Shown here: in pieces, positions 36,301 through 49,603 of the stretch
How the letters are laid out: every line of letters begins with the position of its first letter
How positions within the stretch are numbered: position 1 is the stretch's first letter
Source of the DNA: Sinotaia quadrata
Taxonomy: Eukaryota > Mollusca > Gastropoda > Architaenioglossa > Viviparidae
NCBI GenBank assembly: GCA_028829895.1
Contig: CM054178.1
Coordinates: 25,846,201-25,910,200 of the forward strand
Reading direction: 5' to 3'
DNA length: 64,000 nt
The notes under the pieces: model-generated
Database searches by the model: none
What the model was told of the DNA's origin: nothing
What the model saw: only the letters and a program-made list of their open reading frames with translations
Position numbers and translations under genes: made by a program

Positions 36301-39300
36301 AATTGTTTGATTTAAAAATTTCAACCACATCCTCAGCCAGAATTGTAGCTAACAGATATAATAAAATATAAAATAAAATTAATGGATTTGCAAATATATA
36401 TTACACTAAATCTCTTTGGCTCCATGCAAAATATGTCAGAGAACATCAATGAAGTGATTTATATGTTGCATATTGGAAATATTTGTACTAAAATCCTCTT
36501 CTAGTACGACTAATAATAAAGACTGAACTATGCTCAAGATGTTTATTTAACAGAAGAAGTAAATATGCAAGGATATAACTGTTCTTTATACAAAATACTA
36601 AAACAATAGAAGAAATTAGTGTACATGTAATTCTCTATGTAAAATTAACATTGCGCTGACTGAGAAGGTAACAACATGTGCAAATGCTTCAAACATTATT
36701 TATATTTCTCAAAGAACAACATATGTATCTCTAATGAAATGTGTGTGTGTATCTATCTTATGTGTGCACATGCATATGTTTCTTTGTGTGTAAAAAATGG
36801 TGTGAGTGATGTGTAAAAAATGGTGTGATGCCTACACCACCTAGTTAATGGTTATGATTATTATTAAGTAATTAATCATCCATAACTAATTGGAAGTTAC
36901 AAGAATCTTAATTTATGTTATTAATAATTCTCGAGCAGACACCACTCCTCTGTCTCACTTGGTGGATATGTGGGTGCTGCAAACGATTTCTCTCTTCCAC
37001 ACATTAGAGACAAACATTTACCGTCACAAAAAATGGAAAATCTTACTAAAGGAGAAAACAAATACATCTTTAATCTATATTTAGCAAGCCCCCATCCACC
37101 TACTTTCTTCTCCAAGTACCAACATAAGGTTATCAATATGTGTTAAGAAGGTCAATAAATTTAGCAAATTAGCAATCAAATATACATATAACAAATACAA
37201 TGAAAAAGATGACCCATCAATATTTCCACGAAACCACTTTCGAATAATTTTAATACATGTATCTATACAGACTTATGCCCTAAAATACAATTCAACAGAT
37301 TAGTGTCAATACAAATCACAGGATAGTTCTTATCAGAGAACAGAAATGGAGTTATTTTAAGGTATAGGTTAATATATTCTGGTCAGTGTTTGCTGTATAG
37401 TTGAACATTGTGCAAATCCTGAATATATACTTTTACTTACTACTGCATGCAAAATGGAATAACATTTTCTCACCATTTGTAAAGAGGTTGATAAAGAGGA
37501 TATCCACCAATGTAATATTATTATGAAGCAACTGGATCTTGTTACTAAAGATCTGCAATAGTGCACTATTGGTATCATTGCTGTCCAAAAGACTGTGGTG
37601 GTAATATGTCCTGTTGGTATCATTGCTGTCCAAAAGACTGTGGTGGTAATATGTCCTGTTGGTATCATTGCTGTCCAAGAGACTGTGTTGGTAATACATG
37701 TTTGCCAAAAACCAAACCTTTTCTATGAATGATGATGCCTAAAGAAAACAGAACTGAGTTAGTCTACAATATGAAAGTGATGATGTATATCTGTCTACAA
37801 TATGACTGATTATAAGAAGACAATGACTTATTCAACAAAAACATGTACATTTCTTTCTCATGTCATCCATTTATGTTTCTTTCTATATTTGTTTGTGTGC
37901 ATGTACGTATATGAGTAATATTTTGTTCTAAGACAGTGTGATGTATGAGGCATTTTAGCACTTCAAATGCAATCTAACATAAATTTGTTTGAGATGCAAT
38001 ATTAGAGAATGTTTCAAAAGTAATATTTGATTATTTCTTATGAATATAAAAATAATTGATCATTAAAAAGTTTAAATATGTCCTTTGCATGTTATATGGA
38101 TAAATGTTTTAATTCACACACATTCAGGCATACATCATGTACACACAATATATATCACATAGACAAACATACATTATGAATGTTTCACAAATGTATCAAT
38201 TACTTTAATATTTTCACAGTTTCATAATGATTGAAGATGAACTCTCACATACCTGAAAATTCCCTGTCACTTTTAGCACGAAACGCACACATTCAGATGA
38301 ACTGAATGAATGGCTAGTGACTGTGTCAGATGAGCTGACTGAATGGATAGTGACTGTGTCAGATGACGTGACATCTGTATGCAGTGAGGTCATGGAAGTG
38401 ATGTTTGTATGTAGACTGCTATTTGTCCTGCTTCCTGAATGTTCAAGTATAAATGTTGTAACTGATTCCGTGACAAGAAAATCTGCCTGACTAACATCTG
38501 ATGAGGCACTAATCAAAGTGGAAGATAAGGTGGTGATGTTGTCTTCATAAGCACTCAGACCATTGCTGCTGACTGTCCAAGGTGTGTCAGAATGAGACTC
38601 AGGCATATCAGAATGAGTCGGAGTATCAGACTGAGCCGGAATATCAGATTGAATCAGAGTATATACAGATGAGTGACTAGCTGGCCCATCTGAAGTACTA
38701 TCATCTCTCTCCATCTTGGTAGCACTGGTCAAAGCCAGCAAATAGTTGGAAGTGCTGAATAGTTCTGTGATTCCATCACCACCGAAAGTGGCCAATTCTT
38801 GAAAAGAGCTAGGGACCTTGTCTGTAAACAGTGCATGCTCAGGAGGAGTTCTTGAGTCTGGATCTATATTTTTAGTGTCTTCTGTCCCTTCTGAATCATG
38901 CTTTGGAGTTTGGGAAACAGGTGACTGCAATAGGATTAGGAAAATGCATTAAGAATTCAATGGTTATAAAGAGATATGTGGAGAAAAATTCTTTTACTTT
39001 TGTTTTTTTTCCTTTTTATATAAAAATAAGCATTAAAAAAAACTAAGAAAATTATATTGCTACATTTCATGAGGACTGTGGACTGCAATAGATGGCATAC
39101 ATTTCATGAGGTTTGTGGACTGCATTGGATAACATACTGTTCATGAGGTTTGTAGACTTCATAGATGGCATACATTTCATGACATTTGTGGACTGCATTA
39201 GATAGCACATATTCTGAAATAACTGACTGTTGGTGTATAAGTTAGCATTTACTGAAATTATCCTTCTTGATAAGATAAGCCATAATTTTATATGTAATAG

Positions 39301-42300
39301 TTCTAAGTTAAGCAGTAATTTTATGTACATTTATATTAGTAATTCTACGTAAGTTAAGCAGTAATTTTATGTACATTTATATTAGTAGTTCTACATAAGT
39401 TAAGTAATTTTATGTACATTTATATTAGTAGTTCTACGTAAGTTAAGTAATTTTATGTACATTTATATACAAATTTACATGTAATTGCATTGCAATACTT
39501 TTTATAATTTATAGATATGCATAATATATAATTTATTTATTAATTTTATATTATTGTAAATTTTATTATTTCATATACATTTACTATAAGAAATAATATA
39601 TATGTACATTGTGTTTAGTGATTGCTTTATTTATATATTTTATTAAATTGTAATTTTATTATTATTAATATTTATTTGTACCTCATCACAAAATTTCAAT
39701 GTATACTTTATATCAATTGATAATAAACATGTCAAAGGAATATGACAAAACTAAAAATCCAAGCACTGCTTTAAAAAAAAAAAAATTAGAAGTTTATAAA
39801 GTTTATAGCAGTTATTCAGTAAGCTGCAACTACCTAAATCTACATTCTAAGTAATAAATCTATTTGTTAACCATTCAAATATCTAAGTAATAAATCTACT
39901 TGCTAACCATTCAAATATCTAAGTAATAAATCTATTTGCTAACCATTCAAATATCTAAGTAATAAATCTACTTGCTAAATATTCAAATATCTAAGTAATA
40001 AATCTATTTGCTAACCATTCAAATATCTAAGTAATAAATCTATTTGCTAACAATTCAAATTTTATAGTTTAATCAGAACGGTTAATTGTGATTGTTGCTG
40101 GACTAAAAAGAATCTGTCATCTGTTTCCACTGAAATTGACTTACAACCCTTGTTGACCATGTGTCGAAGTGTATTCTTCTGAATCACTTTCACTTTGTTT
40201 CATCAGACTCAAAATGATAAAATGTTAATCCTTCTTTTAATAATGATTCAAGATATCTCTTCATTACCACTTACACTTTTGTCTTACATAAGCTGCTTGT
40301 AAGGACTTTGCTGCCACTTAATTGACAATATGAGCTATGGCATTTTCAAAGATGCCCAAAACCTTGTATTTGTCAAAGTCCATAAAAGAAAATATATTTT
40401 AATTCACAAAGTGCATTTATCATTCATTCACAACAAAACAACTAAGTTTTATCGAAATAATTTTTGTTTTAAAATATTACGAAAATGTTTTAGAAGCAAT
40501 ACTAATCCTTTCATTGACTTTGGTTAATTGTAATGCAAGCAGTTTACAAACATCATACTCTTCCCTGAGTGAGATTTAATCTTCCATTCAAATTTTAATT
40601 TTGTTCAAGTAAGATTACTTCATATGGAAGAAACAGTATGGAAAATGAAACTTGCCTCGCTGAAAGATTCAGTGGAAGTCTGAGATGGTGTAGAAATTCT
40701 TGAGTCTTCCTCTATATTTTGTTTGTTTGTCCACAGATTTAACAAACCTAGGGTTCGAGTGATCTGTGAGCGAAGCAATTACACAGTTTGAAAATATGCT
40801 CATAAAATGTATGATTAAATTCTTAACTCTGATGGAATTATCATGAAGAGAACCTAATTCAGTAATAGTTCAGCCAGTGAATAACCAAGCACACAAAATG
40901 GCACTCGCTTATTGTAAACTGAAAGTTGGAAATAAATTATTTTTTAAATATTTTACAATAGATTTCCCTCTACTAAGACTTTACTTAGTTATAATCAGAA
41001 TTTGAAGAATTTGTATTTGCCAGTAAAAAGATTACACAAATAGATTTTATTTCAAATGCAAAGTTATAACTGTGGAAGGGGAGAACTTGCCGTAAGGATT
41101 TCCTCAGGTACCTCAACAGTCTGAGATGTGGAAAATGTGGATGTTGCTGAAATGAGTAACTCATCCACTGTATTTTTCTTGCTTGACACCAGAAACTGTG
41201 ACCCAGAAGTCTGAATGAGATGTTAGCAATTCAAATACAAAATAAATAATAATTATAAAAAAAATAAAATTAGCATTCTATTAGAGTGATGCACCTGCAA
41301 GTGACATGGCAAATAAAGTGCCATCAGCTCAATTAAGTTTAATATCAAACAACAATATAAAAGAAAACATTTAACAGTAGATTTTCCCTTGCAAAGATTT
41401 TATTTTAATATAATAATAATGTGGACAATGTGTATTTTACAATAAAATAATAAACTACTCAAATAAGATTTTATTTCAACTGCAAGTTATAGCTATGCAT
41501 TTCTGCACAGCAATTTGTTGTAAAGGCATACTTGTCACTTAAACTGTTTTACTAGGAAGCACAATTCTGCTAAACTGCAACTGTACTGCTGTAAGGGCAT
41601 ACTTGTCACTTAAACTGTTTTACTAGGAAGCAAAATATTGCTAAACTGCAACTGTACTGCTGTAAGGGCATACTTGTCACTTAAATGTTTGCCAGGAAGA
41701 ACAATTTTGCACTAGAATTTGACTGACAGTTGTTTGACACATGCTTGTCAAGCAGAGAATGCAGGCATAGATACAACTGTTCTGTGGTGGTATTTTGAAT
41801 AGTTGTTAGTTTGATACTTTAGTCTTATAATATAAATATTCATCCATATAGTCTTGAAATATAATATGAATATTCATCCATCTTATCTATGTGTCTATAA
41901 ATATAATATAAATATTCATCCATGACTAAATCTGTGTCGGCTTATTGTAAATGTTCATCTGTGTCTCTAAACCTATCTGTCAGTATTTTGTTCTTAATAA
42001 ATGCATAATGTGGTTATATATACATATCTAAATATCCATACATTTCTAAAATTTTTGTCTAACTTAGTTTAATTATAATGTGAATATCCACCCATATTTA
42101 AATCTATTATTTTGTTCTGAATATATAATGTGGATATACATACATATCAATTTGTAGCTTGATCTTACTATATAAGGTGAATATGCATCTATATTTAATT
42201 TATCTTTTAGTGTTCTAAAATGAATATCCATCCATATCTATCTAAATCTACTTGTGTCTTGTTTTACAATGTGAATCCATCCACGTATTTAATTTATCTG

Positions 42301-43245
42301 TTATTGTCTTATCCTATAATGTGAATCCATCCATATCTTTATGTTTGTGTCTTGGTTTTATCACATAATGTGAATATCTAAACATATCTAAATGACACTT
42401 TGTGCTTTGGTCTTACCATATGTGAATACTCATCCATATCTATATCAGTCTGCTTCTGTCATGGCCTTATTATGTAAAATGGATATCCATCCATCTCTGT
42501 ATAATGTGAATATTCAACTATGAATGTTCATCTATATTTAACTCTTAGTGTTTTAATGTGACTATCCATCCATATTTAAATCTATTAGTGTTTTGGTCTT
42601 TTGTATACTGTGAAGATTATTGTGTATTTTGACCCAAAGTCTCGGCATACAATATAACGTGTATTTATCTCCAACCATCTACCCATCTAGATATCAATTT
42701 GCTTAAAACTTGATCATATTTACAAGAACATCCTTATCTAAATGTCTGTTGACCTTACCGGACTAATGGCACTTGAGCTCTGTTCTGTACTTCCTGAAGA
42801 AAAATTAATAACAGATTTATATGCATGCTTTGTATATCAATATATCATTTTACATGATCAATAGATTTGTTAATTACCATTAATTTTTCAAAAGAGTTTG
42901 ACTCGTTTACTAATAAAAAAAATTCTTACCTCTGTTTGTTTGGCCAGGATTAACTCAAAAACTACTGGATGGATTTTAATTGGACTTTTGCTGTTGTATA
43001 CATTGTGCTCTAATATCCAGACAAACTATATAACATCAAGTTATCCCATAAGTGAGCTTGCCAGCAGTCCTAAAACTATGAAAATAGTCAAATGCATGAA
43101 GTGGAAGTCTTTATAAATCCTGCAGCAGATGCTTTAACATTTATACAAGCGAAGCTGCAGGAAAAACCTAGTCAGAAAATAAGTTTATATATACTTACTT
43201 GCACCAAATTATCTGTAAGTCATCTACAATTATTAACATATACAG

Positions 43246-43312
<67 letters not shown>

Positions 43313-46300
43313 TTAGAAAGAGAAAATAAATGCTTAAACATATATAACATATACAAATAAAACTAAAACCCAAAAACAAGCACACAAAACACACATGCAC
43401 ACACAGATACATCAAACACATAAAGTAGTGTTCACACTCACAGACATACATACAAAATTGAATTTTAAAAAGCATGATATGATACATAGCACACAAATTA
43501 ATAAATTGTTGATATCCAATATCTTGAAATTTTCTTTGAAAGTGCACAGAAAGGGATTAAATTATTCACTATAAACTATTTGCAAGTAAAAATAAATATT
43601 ATTAGAACATGTATTTGCAAGTAAAAATAAACATTATTAGAACATGTATTTGCAAGTAAAAATAAGCATTATTATATATATTTGCAACTAAAAATAAACA
43701 TTATTAGAACATGTATTTGCAAGTAAAAATAAACATTATTAGAACATGTATTTGCAAGTAAAAATAAGCAGTATTATATATATTTGCAAGTAAAAATAAA
43801 CATTATTAGAACATGTATTTGCAACTAAAAATAAACATTATTAGAACATGTATTTGTATATAGTAATAGAGCCCATTCTCTCACACCAATTGAATAATTA
43901 ATCAAATGGTTATTTTTGTAGTCACATGGAACATTGTTATTGATAACAGTTGCATCATAATCTCAAGAAATAAGTTCTTTTTCAACTCTATAAGTCTATT
44001 ATAAAACATTCTATTGGTCTATAGTAATAATTAGTAAATTCTTTAGCTCAAATTCAAATTTCATACATTTCTACATGACTTCTCAGGTCAACATTGTGTT
44101 ATTCACACCTTGGATATGTGGGAAATTATAATCTTAAGGAAATCCTTGGGTTGAATATCATAAAGATTGATAATGAAAGTACAATCATACTGATTTAATT
44201 GGGAATTTGATTCAAGGTGTACAATTACTCCTGCAAAGGGGGCAAAAAGACAATATTTTACAACATTCAATTTCTGAAAATGCTTTGGATAAGGTATATA
44301 TACAGAAGGAGTACAATATGATAGATTGTAAATCTAATGTCAGACCAAATTAAATAATACAAAATAATATTTGCTTCATTATTATGGTTTGTACGACGTT
44401 TAATGTTTGTTTTCATATTAATTTTAAAGACTCTATTTCTTTAGTTTTATTGAGAAAGTCAGGCTATACCAACTTTGAAAATAAGGAATTCCACAAATCT
44501 TATTTCTAAATCGGGGATCAAAGTTCACCCAGTGATTTTACTGCCCATATGTGAAGCATCAAACTACATGTATTTTTTTTTTATATATATATATAAACAT
44601 CTAAAATTTAAGAGCTGGCTTTTCGAATCTTAATATGATCTTTCATAACTTCATTTAGAAAACTTAAATATTACAGTAGGTGCTAAATTCAAATAGGCTT
44701 TGAACCTTTCATTTGGAAGATTTAGAATAAGATCTAATGATTTTGTTGGGTGTTTTGTTTTGTTTTGTTTTTGTTTGTTTTTTTTTTGGGGGGGTGGGTT
44801 AACATGTATAAACATTATACTCTAACCTCTAACTGGAAGCAAATTATCAAGTCAACTATACTTTCTACAAAGACTCCATAGTAAGCATGAGTGGCTGTTT
44901 GATGTTCAAGATCTTTATCATCATTCATAAAATTCAAACGACAACGACAAAACAAACTGGCCAGCAGTAAACTGAAATTACTGCAAGATCATGGTTTTAC
45001 AACTATGTATTTAAATTCATGAAATTAAATTTCTCAACTTAATGAAGATGTACAAAACTTGCTTGCCACTATGTGAACCTGAGGCTAACGAGCATAATTC
45101 CTTCCAGCAGTAACACTATTTTTAGTATTAACTTCTAGAGCCGTCGACAAATTGTACACTAAGGTGAACTTTGACCTGTATATTTAGCGATATGATTTAT
45201 ATGTTATATTTATGCAATTCGTTATTAATTAATAAGGCATAAAATGTTGACCTTATCCCAAACAAATTATATACTATTTCATCCATGGCCGGTTTAACCA
45301 CTAGGTGAATTAGTTGATTTTTTTTTTTTACAACAGCCATATTAACTTTTGTTGACACTATTGCCAAAAAACGACTAAAATACACTGAAGTGCACTGAAT
45401 AATTATATTAATATTTTTTTCAAGCCGACTGTGTATTAATACTAATGAACAACGCTACCTTTCGAAAATTTTACTCATTTTTTTTTTTATATTACTTAAA
45501 CACGCATATTTCTGATTTTGTCATTGTACTGGTGCTCACTGACGATTAAATAGAAGTTCCTATGTATCAGTGGGGTGTGAGATAACTAATGTTGACTTTG
45601 AAGGTATCGATGCTGGAGCCTGCAATTTGAACGGAGTTCGTGGGATTTTCTAGATGCTCTCAAACGATTCTGGCTTCTTGTGTGCAATGAAAAAAGCCTC
45701 CCTAATCCGATGCTTTTTATAATACTATATTGAGCCTACTAAGGTAAAAACATCTCGACCCAGTGCTGCTGAGGTTTTAAAAAAACCAACTAACCCAGTG
45801 TTTTGTAATACCATACTGAGCCTACTGAAAAATTACCTAACTTAGTGCTGTTTGTGTAATACAATATTGAGCCTACTGAAAGAAACTGTTTACTGGAACT
45901 CTGGTAGTCTTGTGAATGTCGGTATGTTTACAGGAACTCTAGTAGTGTTGTGAATATCGGTATGTTTACAGGAACTCTAGTAGTCTTGTGAATGTCGGTA
46001 TGTTTACAGGAACTCTAGTAGTCTTGTGAATGTCGGTGTGTTTACAGGAACTCTAATAGTCTTGTGAATGTCGGTATGTTTACAGGATCTCTAGTAGTGT
46101 TGTGAATGTCGGTATGTTTACTGGAACTCTACTTTTCTAGGACATTTCGAACGAGAGTAAACTTTATTATTAAATAACTAGAAAGAGAAAAAAACTTTTT
46201 AACTTTAACATTTTTTAAAGAGAAAGCCAACGGGTGATTTAAGGGGAAAAAACTTTACATGTACCTAACCAGATGAGAATGACTATGTGAATGGGTTGCA

Positions 46301-49300
46301 GTATTCATGGGGAATGACATTATGTCTACCTAACAAAATGAGAATGACAATGTGAAGGGGTTGGAGTATTCGTGGGGAATGACATTAAGTCTGTCTAACC
46401 AGAACAGCGTAATAATGTGAACGGGTTAGACTTAGAGTATTCGTGGTGAATGACATTATGTTTATCTAACCAAAAAAGAATGACAATGTGAATGAGTTAG
46501 AGAATTCCTGGGGAATGACATTATGTCTAGATATAACCAGAAGAGATTGATAATTTGAATGGGTCGGAGTATTCAAGGGGAATGACATTATGTCTGCCTA
46601 ACCAGAAGAGAATGACAATGTGAATGAGTTGGAGGAAAGATTCGAATGAAGAGGAATCTAGGTCACCTGTGTAAATAAGTTAAAATAGACGTGGATGAAG
46701 TGTTTATGTAATCAGTTTCCTACAGCAAACAAATACTGTGTTGATACCCAAGACTGTGCTAATTACGAGTCTTGAGCCAATTAGGTGAGCTTCAAGCAGT
46801 CGTTTTCGTAACTAAAAGAATGCATAATACGTTAGCAATGAAGACGCTTTATCTGGTTAGATGCAATTTTACGATACATTTTTAACACTCAAATTATGCC
46901 ACTTGTTACTATTTCATATTACTATTTAACTTCTTGATGTTATACAGATATGACTGATGCAAAACAATCACTGCCCAGCTGAATAGCACAGCAAATGTTT
47001 CCCAATTTATGGTTATTTTACTAAGTGATACTGTAACAAAATACTTTATGGTTATTTCACAAAATAATAGGGCATCTGAAACACCATATTTTATGATTAT
47101 TTTATTTATAAAGCGATATTATAACAAAATATTTTAAGCTTATTTCACAATGTGACACTGTACCACTTGCTACTATGGTTATTAGAACAAGTTCTTCTGT
47201 TATTACATAAAGTTCTGCCTGACTCCAATTTCTAAAGTTATTAAATAAAAGTGGTACCTGAATCCAGGGTATAAAATTATTAAAAAAAACATGAGTCAAG
47301 GGTATAAAGTTATTAAATAAAAGTGGTATCTGAGTCCAGGTTCTAAAGTTATTAAACAAAGTGGCACTGTTCTATTTCTGAAACTAAGCATGGATTAGTA
47401 CCTAATGTAGGGCAGGCCATACGGCAAGAACTGTCCAAACATTGTTCCAGTCCCTCTGGGCAAATCTCTTGAATTGTGTCACTGTTCACTGGATGGAAAA
47501 AAATAACCGCTGGTTAAAAGAAACTAAACAGAAAGTGAATAGATAGATAAAACTTACCAAATAACTAGAATGGAAATTCACCGAAACCACTACCCGTAAA
47601 GTAACTTCTAGTGAGGTTTTGTTTTAATTGCTGTTTTGTTTTAGGAAATGAAATACATGTAATAAAATAAAAACAGATTGGAAACTTGGCTGATTAAAGA
47701 ATTAGCCGACTCACTGTATAAATTCATGCAATAAGCGTCATTATAGTGAGACAAGTGAAGTGTTTTTCTTACTGTAATTTGTTAAAATAGTTAAAAGTCC
47801 GTAATTGGGATTAATGAAGTATTGTCTGTAGCCGTTTGTTCCATCAACATTCATACTTTCTCTAGCCAGTTATTCTTTCAACATTCAATATTCGCCTCCT
47901 TTGATTATAAGAACAAGTACGGTGGGAAAACTGAGAGAGGCAGCAAAACAATTTAGTGTCCAATGAATGTATTTTCATTCGCTCACGCACACAAACACAC
48001 ACACACACACACACACACACAAATATAAAAGCACATGCACAAACACACGCGTGCCTATAAACGCGCGCTCTTGCATGTGTGCGAGTTTGTGTATTTGTGC
48101 GTTATGTATCTGAGCGTGATTTGGTTACAAGTGTACGTAGATATGCACACACGTAAACACACTACACACGCACGCAAGCGCATAAACATATATATATACA
48201 CCCACATGTACGGAGACAAATATACTACAGAAACACACACACACGCACACAAACACACACGTGATCGACCTACCGCACCAGTCCCCGCGCTGTCAGACCT
48301 AAATGGAGTCATGACGTTAATTTACTTATCGTCCTGTTGACCTCAATGACCTCATGCGTCATAATACATGTATCAAATGTTCAGCAAGTTTGAAAAAGTT
48401 ACTGGGAATTTAGCAACTAGTTATTATTAATTTGTAGCTTCAAAAGTACAGTAGGCCTATCCCATCTTGTGAGCCAGACTGTATCGATTTAATTCAGTTT
48501 TATTTCGCAAAGTCGGGGTTGGGGCGTTGTTTCATGGGTGTGCGACAGTTAAAAAAAAATAATAATAAAACAAATTTGCAACATTGTTAACACAGAGCAA
48601 ACACGCTATCAGTATACATGAATTATTAAATTGTTACAGAGATTATTTCAGAGATATCGTGAAAAAATGAGTTCAATTAGGCCTATCCTGGCCGGTCGAC
48701 AAACGTCCGCTCCCTGTAGTGCTTAGATATATTTATATAGCAGTGATATTCTTTATTCTAAAAGTATCATTTTAATGACAATTAAAAATCACGCTTTAGT
48801 TCTATACTAATAGCCACCAATTACGTTTCCTTTCAATTCTGAATTCGATTTAAGAAACAAGGGTAAGCAACTCTTCTTCCTATTAGTACGTGCAGTTTGA
48901 GACGAACGATATTTAGTATCAATGATGCATTATCTTTCTTTGTATGTACTTACTTTACACTCCTTACACTGATATTTTTTACTATAGTTGTAATACGATT
49001 TATGCAGAATATGGTACATACAGATATGAGTGTCTGTGTGTGTGGGTAAGTGTATGTGCGTGCGTGTGTAGGCGGTGCCGGATATATACATTAGTCTTAT
49101 ATAATTAACACTTAACATAATTAAGCAGACGAGTGCGCGTTGGACATAAAGACTTGACGAACCAGTGCAGTTGTTTCTTGAGCAAATCAAACAAAACCCA
49201 ACACTTGATTTTGAAGAGGAAATCATTTTATATTGTCATGGATTTAAACGATACACTAAGCAATACAAAAAAGAGAACGTATTAATCTAGTGGATTTGAA

Positions 49301-49558
49301 ACAAAACTGCAAATAACATTACAATATGGTGGGTGGTACTTTGCTATTAGAATATGAAGCATGTAGATTGTAGAATATGCTGGCTCTGTAGTCATGGATT
49401 CAAAGAGAGTTATGGGCCGTAAGCTAAAGGTTAATGGGTACAATCATTGGAAAACCTTACTGTGACAGAATTTATTTCGATTGATATTTTGAATTTACTT
49501 TTAATTCTGGATTATTTTCAAAGGAATGGCTGATGAATGAAGATGAGTTTATTCGAAG

Positions 49559-49603
<45 letters not shown>

